This document shows, piece after piece, positions 47,701-61,900 of a stretch of 64,000 nt of DNA. Position 1 is the first letter of the stretch, and each line of letters begins with the position of its first letter. The notes under the pieces are model-generated. The model was not told where the DNA came from, made no database searches, and saw only the letters and a program-made list of their open reading frames with translations. The position numbers and the translations under genes are program-made. The DNA comes from Paratinospora sagittata (taxonomy: Eukaryota > Streptophyta > Magnoliopsida > Ranunculales > Menispermaceae): contig CM069589.1 in the NCBI GenBank assembly GCA_035771175.1, positions 24,508,201 through 24,572,200 of the forward strand, read 5' to 3'.

Positions 47701-50700
47701 AAAAATTTGTGGTTATTTTAATGTTTCACACCGATCATATAATTACTTCTCGATTGAATCGATAAGAAAAATTCAAATAGAGTTACAGTTTAATCCTGAC
47801 ACTGAAATGAGTTAATAAAAAGGCGTTGAAAATATTGTTTCTTCTTCTTTCGAAGGAATGTGCAATCACTCAAATTGGAGTCTGGGACAAAATGTTATGG
47901 CTATTTGAATGTTTGTTACCCATTGACCAACATACTTATGAATCTAATCAGCAATAAAAATTCAAAAGCCGTAGCCATTTCATTGGAAGTGTGATTTGAG
48001 TTATACAAAAGGTGTTTAAAATATCGTTTCGTCTTCTTTCCAACGCATTTTCAATCACTCAAATCAAAGTCAGGAATAAAATGTTTTGGCTATTTTAATG
48101 ATTTTTGCCAATCAATCAACTTACTTATCAAAAAAATCGTGAGAAAAGTCCAAATAGCCGTAACTTTTCATCCCGACTTTGATTTGAATGATTGAAAAAG
48201 AATTGAAAATGTCTTTCCTTCCTATTTCTAACGCATGTTCAATCACACAAATTGGAGTCGGAATGAAAAAGTTGTGGTTATTTTAAAGTTTCACACCGAT
48301 CATTCAATTACTTCTCGATTGAATCGATAAGAAAAATTGAAATAGACTTACAGTTTAATCATGACAGTGATATGAGTTAATAAAAAGGCGTTGAAAATGT
48401 TGTTTCTTCTTCTTTCCAAGGAATGTGCAATCACTCAAATTGGAGTCTGGGACAAAACGTTATGGCTATTTGAATGTTTGTTACCCATCGACCAACATAC
48501 TTATGAATCTAATCAGCAATAAAAATTTCAAAAGCCGTAGCCATTTCATTGGAAGTGTGATTTGAGTTATTCAAAAGGCGTTTAAAATATCGTTTGTTCC
48601 TCTTTCCAACGCATTTTCAATCACTCAAATCAAAGTCAAGAATAAAATGTTATGGCTATTTGAATGTTTTTTGCCAATCAATCAACTTACTTATCGAAAA
48701 AATCGTGAAGAAATGTCCAAATAGCCGTAACATTTCATCCCGACTTTGAGTTGAATGATTGAAAAATAATTGAAAATGTCTTTCCTTCCTATTTCTAACG
48801 CATGTTCAATCACACAAATTGGAGTCGGAATCAAAAATTTGTGGTTATTTTAATGTTTCACAACGATCATATAATTACTTCTCGATTGAATCGATAAGAA
48901 AAATTCAAATAGAGTTACAGTTTAATCCTGACACTGATATGAGTTAATAAAAAGGCGTTGAAAATATTGTTTCTTCTTCTTTCGAAGGAATGTGCAATCA
49001 CTCAAATTGGAGTCTGGGACAAAACGTTATGGCTATTTGAATGTTTGTTACCCATTGACCAACATACTTATGAATCTAATCAGCAATAAAAATTTCAAAA
49101 GCCGTAGCCATTTCATTGGAAGTGTGATTTGAGTTATTCAAAAGGCGTTTAAAATATCGTTTGTTCCTCTTTCCAACGCATTTTCAATCACTCAAATCAA
49201 AGTCAAGAATAAAATGTTATGGCTATTTGAATGTTTTTTGCCAATCAATCAACTTACTTATCGAAAAAATCGTGAAGAAATGTCCAAATAGCCGTAACTT
49301 TTCATCCCGACTTTGAGTTGAATGATTGAAAAATAATTGAAAATGTCTTTCCTTCCTATTTCTAACGCATGTTCAATCACACAAATTGGAGTCGGAATCA
49401 AAAATTTGTGGTTATTTTAATGTTTCACACCGATCATATAATTACTTCTCGATTGAATCGATAAGAAAAATTCAAATAGAGTTACAGTTTAATCCTGACA
49501 CTGATATGAGTTAATAAAAAGGCGTTGAAAATATTGTTTCTTCTTCTTTCGAAGGAATGTGCAATCACTCAAATTGGAGTCTGGGACAAAACGTTATGGC
49601 TATTTGAATGTTTGTTACCCATTGACCAACATACTTATGAATCTAATCAGCAATAAAAATTCAAAAGCCGTAGCCATTTCATTGGAAGTGTGATTTGAGT
49701 TATACAAAAGGTGTTTAAAATATCGTTTCGTCTTCTTTCCAACGCATTTTCAATCACTCAAATCAAAGTCAGGAATAAAATGTTATGGCTATTTTAATGA
49801 TTTTTGCCAATCAATCAACTTACTTATCAAAAAAATCGTGAGAAAAGTCCAAATAGCCGTAACTTTTCATCCCGACTTTGATTTGAATGATTGAAAAAGA
49901 ATTGAAAATGTCTTTCCTTCCTATTTCTAACGCATGTTCAATCACACAAATTGGAGTCGGAATGAAAAAGTTGTGGTTATTTTAAAGTTTCACACCGATC
50001 ATTCAATTACTTCTCGATTGAATCGATAAGAAAAATTGAAATAGACTTACAGTTTAATCATGACAGTGATATGAGTTAATAAAAAGGCGTTGAAAATGTT
50101 GTTTCTTCTTCTTTCCAAGGAATGTGCAATCACTCAAATTGGAGTCTGGGACAAAACGTTATGGCTATTTGAATGTTTGTTACCCATCGACCAACATACT
50201 TATGAATCTAATCAGCAATAAAAATTTCAAAAGCCGTAGCCATTTCATTGGAAGTGTGATTTGAGTTATTCAAAAGGCGTTTAAAATATCGTTTGTTCCT
50301 CTTTCCAACGCATTTTCAATCACTCAAATCAAAGTCAAGAATAAAATGTTATGGCTATTTGAATGTTTTTTGCCAATCAATCAACTTACTTATCGAAAAA
50401 ATCGTGAAGAAATGTCCAAATAGCCGTAACATTTCATCCCGACTTTGAGTTGAATGATTGAAAAATAATTGAAAATGTCTTTCCTTCCTATTTCTAACGC
50501 ATGTTCAATCACACAAATTGGAGTCGGAATCAAAAATTTGTGGTTATTTTAATGTTTCACAACGATCATATAATTACTTCTCGATTGAATCGATAAGAAA
50601 AATTCAAATAGAGTTACAGTTTAATCCTGACACTGATATGAGTTAATAAAAAGGCGTTGAAAATATTGTTTCTTCTTCTTTCGAAGGAATGTGCAATCAC

Positions 50701-53700
50701 TCAAATTGGAGTCTGGGACAAAACGTTATGGCTATTTGAATGTTTGTTACCCATTGACCAACATACTTATGAATCTAATCAGCAATAAAAATTTCAAAAG
50801 CCGTAGCCATTTCATTGGAAGTGTGATTTGAGTTATTCAAAAGGCGTTTAAAATATCGTTTGTTCCTCTTTCCAACGCATTTTCAATCACTCAAATCAAA
50901 GTCAAGAATAAAATGTTATGGCTATTTGAATGTTTTTTGCCAATCAATCAACTTACTTATCGAAAAAATCGTGAAGAAATGTCCAAATAGCCGTAACTTT
51001 TCATCCCGACTTTGAGTTGAATGATTGAAAAATAATTGAAAATGTCTTTCCTTCCTATTTCTAACGCATGTTCAATCACACAAATTGGAGTCGGAATCAA
51101 AAATTTGTGGTTATTTTAATGTTTCACACCGATCATATAATTACTTCTCGATTGAATCGATAAGAAAAATTCAAATAGAGTTACAGTTTAATCCTGACAC
51201 TGATATGAGTTAATAAAAAGGCGTTGAAAATATTGTTTCTTCTTCTTTCGAAGGAATGTGCAATCACTCAAATTGGAGTCTGGGACAAAACGTTATGGCT
51301 ATTTGAATGTTTGTTACCCATTGACCAACATACTTATGAATCTAATCAGCAATAAAAATTCAAAAGCCGTAGCCATTTCATTGGAAGTGTGATTTGAGTT
51401 ATACAAAAGGTGTTTAAAATATCGTTTCGTCTTCTTTCCAACGCATTTTCAATCACTCAAATCAAAGTCAGGAATAAAATGTTATGGCTATTTTAATGAT
51501 TTTTGCCAATCAATCAACTTACTTATCAAAAAAATCGTGAGAAAAGTCCAAATAGCCGTAACTTTTCATCCCGACTTTGATTTGAATGATTGAAAAAGAA
51601 TTGAAAATGTCTTTCCTTCCTATTTCTAACGCATGTTCAATCACACAAATTGGAGTCGGAATGAAAAAGTTGTGGTTATTTTAAAGTTTCACACCGATCA
51701 TTCAATTACTTCTCGATTGAATCGATAAGAAAAATTGAAATAGACTTACAGTTTAATCATGACAGTGATATGAGTTAATAAAAAGGCGTTGAAAATGTTG
51801 TTTCTTCTTCTTTCCAAGGAATGTGCAATCACTCAAATTGGAGTCTGGGACAAAACGTTATGGCTATTTGAATGTTTGTTACCCATCGACCAACATACTT
51901 ATGAATCTAATCAGCAATAAAAATTTCAAAAGCCGTAGCCATTTCATTGGAAGTGTGATTTGAGTTATTCAAAAGGCGTTTAAAATATCGTTTGTTCCTC
52001 TTTCCAACGCATTTTCAATCACTCAAATCAAAGTCAAGAAGAAAATGTTATGGCTATTTGAATGTTTTTTGCCAATCAATCAACTTACTTATCGAAAAAA
52101 TCGTGAAGAAATGTCCAAATAGCCGTAACTTTTCATCCCGACTATGAGTTGAATGATTGAAAAATAATTGAAAATGTCTTTCCTTCCTATTTCTAACGCA
52201 TGTTCAATCACACAAATTGGAGTCGGAATCAAAAATTTGTGGTTATTTTAATGTTTCACACCGATCATATAATTACTTCTCGATTGAATCGATAAGAAAA
52301 ATTCAAATAGAGTTACAGTTTAATCCTGACACTGATATGAGTTAATAAAAAGGCGTTGAAAATATTGTTTCTTCTTCTTTCGAAGGAATGTGCAATCACT
52401 CAAATTGGAGTCTGGGACAAAACGTTATGGCTATTTGAATGTTTGTTACCCATTGACCAACATACTTATGAATCTAATCAGCAATAAAAATTCAAAAGCC
52501 GTAGCCATTTCATTGGAAGTGTGATTTGAGTTATACAAAAGGTGTTTAAAATATCGTTTCGTCTTCTTTCCAACGCATTTTCAATCACTCAAATCAAAGT
52601 CAGGAATAAAATGTTATGGCTATTTTAATGATTTTTGCCAATCAATCAACTTACTTATCAAAAAAATCGTGAGAAAAGTCCAAATAGCCGTAACTTTTCA
52701 TCCCGACTTTGATTTGAATGATTGAAAAAGAATTGAAAATGTCTTTCCTTCCTATTTCTAACGCATGTTCAATCACACAAATTGGAGTCAGAATGAAAAA
52801 GTTGTGGTTATTTTAAAGTTTCACACCGATCATTCAATTACTTCTCGATTGAATCGATAAGAAAAATTGAAATAGACTTACAGTTTAATCATGACAGTGA
52901 TATGAGTTAATAAAAAGGCGTTGAAAATGTTGTTTCTTCTTCTTTCCAAGGAATGTGCAATCACTCAAATTGGAGTCTGGGACAAAACGTTATGGCTATT
53001 TGAAAGTTTGTTACCCATCGACCAACATACTTATGAATCTAATCAGCAATAAAAATTTCAAAAGCCGTAGCCATTTCATTGGAAGTGTGATTTGAGTTAT
53101 TCAAAAGGCGTTTAAAATATCGTTTGTTCCTCTTTCCAACGCATTTTCAATCACTCAAATCAAAGTCAAGAAGAAAATGTTATGGCTATTTGAATGTTTT
53201 TTGCCAATCAATCAACTTACTTATCGAAAAAATCGTGAAGAAATGTCCAAATAGCCGTAACTTTTCATCCCGACTTTGAGTTGAATGATTGAAAAATAAT
53301 TGAAAATGTCTTTCCTTCCTATTTCTAACGCATGTTCAATCACACAAATTGGAGTCGGAATCAAAAATTTGTGGTTATTTTAATGTTTCACACCGATCAT
53401 ATAATTACTTCTCGATTGAATCGATAAGAAAAATTCAAATAGAGTTACAGTTTAATCCTGACACTGATATGAGTTAATAAAAAGGCGTTGAAAATATTGT
53501 TTCTTCTTCTTTCGAAGGAATGTGCAATCACTCAAATTGGAGTCTGGGACAAAACGTTATGGCTATTTGAATGTTTGTTACCCATTGACCAACATACTTA
53601 TGAATCTAATCAGCAATAAAAATTCAAAAGCCGTAGCCATTTCATTGGAAGTGTGATTTGAGTTATACAAAAGGTGTTTAAAATATCGTTTCGTCTTCTT

Positions 53701-56700
53701 TCCAACGCATTTTCAATCACTCAAATCAAAGTCAGGAATAAAATGTTATGGCTATTTTAATGATTTTTGCCAATCAATCAACTTACTTATCAAAAAAATC
53801 GTGAGAAAAGTCCAAATAGCCGTAACTTTTCATCCCGACTTTGATTTGAATGATTGAAAAAGAATTGAAAATGTCTTTCCTTCCTATTTCTAACGCATGT
53901 TCAATCACAAAAATTGGAGTCGGAATGAAAAAGTTGTGGTTATTTTAAAGTTTCACACCGATCATTCAATTACTTCTCGATTGAATCGATAAGAAAAATT
54001 GAAATAGACTTACAGTTTAATCATGACAGTGATATGAGTTAATAAAAAGGCGTTGAAAATGTTGTTTCTTCTTCTTTCCAAGGAATGTGCAATCACTCAA
54101 ATTGGAGTCTGGGACAAAACGTTATGGCTATTTGAATGTTTGTTACCCATCGACCAACATACTTATGAATCTAATCAGCAATAAAAATTTCAAAAGCCGT
54201 AGCCATTTCATTGGAAGTGTGATTTGAGTTATTCAAAAGGCGTTTAAAATATCGTTTGTTCCTCTTTCCAACGCATTTTCAATCACTCAAATCAAAGTCA
54301 AGAATAAAATGTTATGGCTATTTGAATGTTTTTTGCCAATCAATCAACTTACTTATCGAAAAAATCGTGAAGAAATGTCCAAATAGCCGTAACTTTTCAT
54401 CCCGACTTTGAGTTGAATGATTGAAAAATAATTGAAAATGTCTTTCCTTCCTATTTCTAACGCATGTTCAATCACACAAATTGGAGTCGGAATCAAAAAT
54501 TTGTGGTTATTTTAATGTTTCACACCGATCATATAATTACTACTCGATTGAATCGATAAGAAAAATTCAAATAGAGTTACAGTTTAATCCTGACACTGAT
54601 ATGAGTTAATAAAAAGGCGTTGAAAATATTGTTTCTTCTTCTTTCGAAGGAATGTGCAATCACTCAAATTGGATTCTGGGACAAAACGTTATGGCTATTT
54701 GAATGTTTGTTACCCATTGACCAACATACTTATGAATCTAATCAGCAATAAAAATTCAAAAGCCGTAGCCATTTCATTGGAAGTGTGATTTGAGTTATAC
54801 AAAAGGTGTTTAAAATATCGTTTCGTCTTCTTTCCAACGCATATTCAATCACTCAAATCAAAGTCAGGAATAAAATGTTAGGGCTATTTTAATGATTTTT
54901 GCCAATCAATCAACTTACTTATCAAAAAAATCGTGAGAAAAGTCCAAATAGCCGTAACTTTTCATCCCGACTTTGATTTAAATGATTGAAAAAGAATTGA
55001 AAATGTCTTTCCTTCCTATTTCTAACGCATGTTCAATCACACAAATTGGAGTCGGAATGAAAAAGTTGTGGTTATTTTAAAGTTTCACACCGATCATTCA
55101 ATTACTTCTCGATTGAATCGATAAGAAAAATTGAAATAGACTTACAGTTTAATCTTGCCAGTGATATGAGTTAATAAAAAGGCGTTGAAAATGTTGTTTC
55201 TTCTTCATTCCAAGGAATGTGCAATCACTCAAATTGGAGTCTGGGACAAAACGTTATGGCTGTTTGAATGTTTGTTACCCATCGACCAACATACTTATGA
55301 ATCTAATCAGCAAGAAAAATTCAAAAGCCGTAGCCATTTCATTGGAAGTGTGATTTGAGTTATTCAAAAGGCGTTTAAAATATCGTTTGTTCCTCTTTCC
55401 AACGCATTTTCAATCACTCAAATCAAAGTCAAGAATAAAATGTTATGGCTATTTGAATGTTTTTTGCAATCAATCAACTTACTTATCGAAAAAATCGTGA
55501 AGAAATGTCCAAATAGCCGTAACTTTTCATCCCGACTTTGAGTTGAATGATTGAAAAATAATTGAAAATGTCTTTCCTTCCTATTTCTAACGCATGTTCA
55601 ATCACACAAATTGGAGTCGGAATCAAAAATTTGTGGTTATTTTAATGTTTCACACCGATCATATAATTACTCCTCGATTGAATCGATAAGAAAAATTCAA
55701 ATAGAGTTACAGTTTAATCCTGACACTGATATGAGTTAATAAAAAGGCGTTGAAAATATTGTTTCTTCTTCTTTCGAAGGAATGTGCAATCACTCAAATT
55801 GGATTCTGGGACAAAACGTTATGGCTATTTGAATGTTTGTTACCCATTGACCAACATACTTATGAATCTAATCAGCAATAAAAATTCAAAAGCCGTAGCC
55901 ATTTCATTGGAAGTGTGATTTGAGTTATACAAAAGGTGTTTAAAATATCGTTTCGTCTTCTTTCCAACGCATATTCAATCACTCAAATCAAAGTCAGGAA
56001 TAAAATGTTAGGGCTATTTTAATGATTTTTGCCAATCAATCAACTTACTTATCAAAAAAATCGTGAGAAAAGTCCAAATAGCCGTAACTTTTCATCCCGA
56101 CTTTGATTTGAATGATTGAAAAAGAATTGAAAATGTCTTTCCTTCCTATTTCTAACGCATGTTCAATCACACAAATTGGAGTCAGAATGAAAAAGTTGTG
56201 GTTATTTTAAAGTTTCACACCGATCATTCAATTACTTCTCGATTGAATCGATAAGAAAAATTGAAATAGACTTACAGTTTAATCATGACAGTGATATGAG
56301 TTAATAAAAAGGCGTTGAAAATGTTGTTTCTTCTTCTTTCCAAGGAATGTGCAATCACTCAAATTGGAGTCTGGGACAAAACGTTATGGCTATTTGAAAG
56401 TTTGTTACCCATCGACCAACATACTTATGAATCTAATCAGCAATAAAAATTTCAAAAGCCGTAGCCATTTCATTGGAAGTGTGATTTGAGTTATTCAAAA
56501 GGCGTTTAAAATATCGTTTGTTCCTCTTTCCAACGCATTTTCAATCACTCAAATCAAAGTCAAGAAGAAAATGTTATGGCTATTTGAATGTTTTTTGCCA
56601 ATCAATCAACTTACTTATCGAAAAAATCGTGAAGAAATGTCCAAATAGCCGTAACTTTTCATCCCGACTTTGAGTTGAATGATTGAAAAATAATTGAAAA

Positions 56701-58900
56701 TGTCTTTCCTTCCTATTTCTAACGCATGTTCAATCACACAAATTGGAGTCGGAATCAAAAATTTGTGGTTATTTTAATGTTTCACACCGATCATATAATT
56801 ACTTCTCGATTGAATCGATAAGAAAAATTCAAATAGAGTTACAGTTTAATCCTGACACTGATATGAGTTAATAAAAAGGCGTTGAAAATATTGTTTCTTC
56901 TTCTTTCGAAGGAATGTGCAATCACTCAAATTGGAGTCTGGGACAAAACGTTATGGCTATTTGAATGTTTGTTACCCATTGACCAACATACTTATGAATC
57001 TAATCAGCAATAAAAATTCAAAAGCCGTAGCCATTTCATTGGAAGTGTGATTTGAGTTATACAAAAGGTGTTTAAAATATCGTTTCGTCTTCTTTCCAAC
57101 GCATTTTCAATCACTCAAATCAAAGTCAGGAATAAAATGTTATGGCTATTTTAATGATTTTTGCCAATCAATCAACTTACTTATCAAAAAAATCGTGAGA
57201 AAAGTCCAAATAGCCGTAACTTTTCATCCCGACTTTGATTTGAATGATTGAAAAAGAATTGAAAATGTCTTTCCTTCCTATTTCTAACGCATGTTCAATC
57301 ACAAAAATTGGAGTCGGAATGAAAAAGTTGTGGTTATTTTAAAGTTTCACACCGATCATTCAATTACTTCTCGATTGAATCGATAAGAAAAATTGAAATA
57401 GACTTACAGTTTAATCATGACAGTGATATGAGTTAATAAAAAGGCGTTGAAAATGTTGTTTCTTCTTCTTTCCAAGGAATGTGCAATCACTCAAATTGGA
57501 GTCTGGGACAAAACGTTATGGCTATTTGAATGTTTGTTACCCATCGACCAACATACTTATGAATCTAATCAGCAATAAAAATTTCAAAAGCCGTAGCCAT
57601 TTCATTGGAAGTGTGATTTGAGTTATTCAAAAGGCGTTTAAAATATCGTTTGTTCCTCTTTCCAACGCATTTTCAATCACTCAAATCAAAGTCAAGAATA
57701 AAATGTTATGGCTATTTGAATGTTTTTTGCCAATCAATCAACTTACTTATCGAAAAAATCGTGAAGAAATGTCCAAATAGCCGTAACTTTTCATCCCGAC
57801 TTTGAGTTGAATGATTGAAAAATAATTGAAAATGTCTTTCCTTCCTATTTCTAACGCATGTTCAATCACACAAATTGGAGTCGGAATCAAAAATTTGTGG
57901 TTATTTTAATGTTTCACACCGATCATATAATTACTCCTCGATTGAATCGATAAGAAAAATTCAAATAGAGTTACAGTTTAATCCTGACACTGATATGAGT
58001 TAATAAAAAGGCGTTGAAAATATTGTTTCTTCTTCTTTCGAAGGAATGTGCAATCACTCAAATTGGATTCTGGGACAAAACGTTATGGCTATTTGAATGT
58101 TTGTTACCCATTGACCAACATACTTATGAATCTAATCAGCAATAAAAATTCAAAAGCCGTAGCCATTTCATTGGAAGTGTGATTTGAGTTATACAAAAGG
58201 TGTTTAAAATATCGTTTCGTCTTCTTTCCAACGCATATTCAATCACTCAAATCAAAGTCAGGAATAAAATGTTAGGGCTATTTTAATGATTTTTGCCAAT
58301 CAATCAACTTACTTATCAAAAAAATCGTGAGAAAAGTCCAAATAGCCGTAACTTTTCATCCCGACTTTGATTTAAATGATTGAAAAAGAATTGAAAATGT
58401 CTTTCCTTCCTATTTCTAACGCATGTTCAATCACACAAATTGGAGTCGGAATGAAAAAGTTGTGGTTATTTTAAAGTTTCACACCGATCATTCAATTACT
58501 TCTCGATTGAATCGATAAGAAAAATTGAAATAGACTTACAGTTTAATCTTGCCAGTGATATGAGTTAATAAAAAGGCGTTGAAAATGTTGTTTCTTCTTC
58601 ATTCCAAGGAATGTGCAATCACTCAAATTGGAGTCTGGGACAAAACGTTATGGCTGTTTGAATGTTTGTTACCCATCGACCAACATACTTATGAATCTAA
58701 TCAGCAAGAAAAATTCAAAAGCCGTAGCCATTTCATTGGAAGTGTGATTTGAGTTATTCAAAAGGCGTTTAAAATATCGTTTGTTCCTCTTTCCAACGCA
58801 TTTTCAATCACTCAAATCAAAGTCAAGAATAAAATGTTATGGCTATTTGAATGTTTTTTGCAATCAATCAACTTACTTATCGAAAAAATCGTGAAGAAAT
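47700..58900 (+). repeat. Satellite block IV: 1,132-bp higher-order repeat (2 trimers)
   Basis: The B-monomer variant GATCATATAATTACT has CATAT at 47736, 48868, 49435, 50567, 51134, 52266, 53398, 54530, 55660, 56792 and 57924. Spacing is 1,132 bp except for two 567-bp steps and one of 1,130. The partner trimer carries GTTTCGTCTTCTTTCC and TCGTGAGAAAAGTCC (two bases shorter than GTGAAGAAAAGTCC). This is the most regular part of the array. Confidence 0.88.
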
Positions 58901-61900
58901 GTCCAAATAGCCGTAACTTTTCATCCCGACTTTGAGTTGAATGATTGAAAAATAATTGAAAATGTCTTTCCTTCCTATTTCTAACGCTTGTTCAATCACA
59001 CAAATTGGAGTCGGAATTAAAAAGTTGTGGTTATTTTAAAGTTTCACACCGATCATTCAATTACTTCTCGATTGAATCGATAAGAAAAACTCAAATAGAC
59101 TTACAGTTTCATCGGGACACTGATATGAGTTAATAAAAAGGCGTTGAAAATATTGTTTCTTATTCTTTCCAAGGAATGTGCAATCACTCAAATTGGAGTC
59201 TGGAAGAAAACGTTATGGCTATTTGAATGTTTGTTACCCATTGACCAACATACTTATGAATCTAATCAGCAATAAAAATTCAAAAAACCGTAGCCATTTC
59301 TTTCGAAGTGTGATTTGAGTTATTCAAAAGACATTTAAAATATAGTTTCTTCCTGTTTTCAACGCATTTTCAATCACTCAAATCAAAGTCAGGAATAAAA
59401 TGTTATGGCTATTTGAATGTTTTTTGCCAATCAATCAACTTACTTATCGAAAAAATCGTGAAGAAAAGTCCAAATAGCCGTAACTTTTCATCCCGACTTT
59501 GAGTTGAATGATTGAAAAATAATTGAAAATGTCTTTCCTTCCAATTTCTAACACATGTTCAATCACACAAATTGGAGTCGGAATCAAAATTTTGTGGTTA
59601 TTTTAATGTTTCACACCGATCATTCAATTACTTCTCGATTGAATCGATAAGAAAAATTCAAATATAGTTACAGTTTAATCCTGACACTGATATGAGTTAA
59701 TAAAAAGGCGTTGAAAATATTGTTTCTTCTTCTTTCGAAGGAATGTGCAGTCACTCAAGTTGGAGTCTGGGACAAAACGTTATGGCTATTTGAATGTTTG
59801 TTACCCATTGACCAACATACTTATGAATGTAATCAGCAATAAAAATTCAAAAGCCGTAGCCATTTCATTGGAAGTGTGATTTGAGTTATACAAAAGGCGT
59901 TTAAAATATCGTTTCTTCCTCTTTCCAACGCATTTTCAATCACTCAAACCAAAGTCAGGAATAAAATGTTATGGCTATTTGAATATTTTTTGCCAATCAA
60001 TCAACTTACTTATCGAAAAAATCGTGAAGAAAAGTCCAAATAGCCGTAACTTTTCATCCCGACTTTGATTTGAATGATTGAAAAAGAATTGAAAATGTCT
60101 TTCCTTCCTATTTCTAACGCATGTTCAATCACACAAATTGGAGTCGGAATGAAAAAGTTGTGGTTATTTTAAAGTTTCACCCCGATCATTCAATTACTTC
60201 TCGATTGAATCGATAAGAAAAATTGAAATAGACTTACAGTTTAATCATGACAGTGATATGAGTTAATAAAAAGGCGTTGAAAATGTTGTTTCTTCTTCTT
60301 TCCAAGGAATGTGCAATCACTCAAATTGGAGTCTGGGACAAAACGTTATGGCTATTTGAATGTTTGTTACCCATCGACCAACATACTTATGAATCTAATC
60401 AGCAATAAAAATTTCAAAAGCCGTAGCCATTTCATTGGAAGTGTGATTTGAGTTATTCAAAAGGCGTTTAAAATATCGTTTGTTCCTCTTTCCAACGCAT
60501 TTTCAATCACTCAAATCAAAGTCAAGAATAAAATGTTATGGCTATTTGAATGTTTTTTGCCAATCAATCAACTTACTTATCGAAAAAATCGTGAAGAAAT
60601 GTCCAAATAGCCGTAACTTTTCATCCCGACTTTGAGTTGAATGATTGAAAAATAATTGAAAATGTCTTTCCTTCCTATTTCTAACGCATGTTCAATCACA
60701 CAAATTGGAGTCGGAATCAAAAATTTGTGGTTATTTTAATGTTTCACACCGATCATATAATTACTTCTCGATTGAATCGATAAGAAAAATTCAAATAGAG
60801 TTACAGTTTAATCCTGACACTGATATGAGTTAATAAAAAGGCGTTGAAAATATTGTTTCTTCTTCTTTCGAAGGAATGTGCAATCACTCAAATTGGATTC
60901 TGGGACAAAACGTTATGGCTATTTGAATGTTTGTTACCCATTGACCAACATACTTATGAATCTAATCAGCAATAAAAATTCAAAAGCCGTAGCCATTTCA
61001 TTGGAAGTGTGATTTGAGTTATACAAAAGGTGTTTAAAATATCGTTTCGTCTTCTTTCCAACGCATTTTCAATCACTCAAATCAAAGTCAGGAATAAAAT
61101 GTTATGGCTATTTTAATGATTTTTGCCAATCAATCAACTTACTTATCAAAAAAATCGTGAGAAAAGTCCAAATAGCCGTAACTTTTCATCCCGACTTTGA
61201 TTTAAATGATCGAAAAAGAATTGAAAATGTCTTTCCTTCCTATTTCTAACGCATGTTCAATCACACAAATTGGAGTCGGAATGAAAAAGTTGTGGTTATT
61301 TTAAAGTTTCACACCGATCATTCAATTACTTCTCGATTGAATCGATAAGAAAAATTGAAATAGACTTACAGTTTAATCTTGCCAGTGATATGAGTTAATA
61401 AAAAGGCGTTGAAAATGTTGTTTCTTCTTCATTCCAAGGAATGTGCAATCACTCAAATTGGAGTCTGGGACAAAACGTTATGGCTGTTTGAATGTTTGTT
61501 ACCCATCGACCAACATACTTATGAATCTAATCAGCAAGAAAAATTCAAAAGCCGTAGCCATTTCATTGGAAGTGTGATTTGAGTTATTCAAAAGGCGTTT
61601 AAAATATCGTTTGTTCCTCTTTCCAACGCATTTTCAATCACTCAAATCAAAGTCAAGAATAAAATGTTATGGCTATTTGAATGTTTTTTGCAATCAATCA
61701 ATTTACTTATCGAAAAAATCGTGAAGAAATGTCCAAATAGCCGTAACTTTTCATCCCGACTTTGAGTTGAATGATTGAAAAATAATTGAAAATGTCTTTC
61801 CTTCCTATTTCTAACGCTTGTTCAATCACACAAATTGGAGTCGGAATTAAAAAGTTGTGGTTATTTTAAAGTTTCACACCGATCATTCAATTACTTCTCG

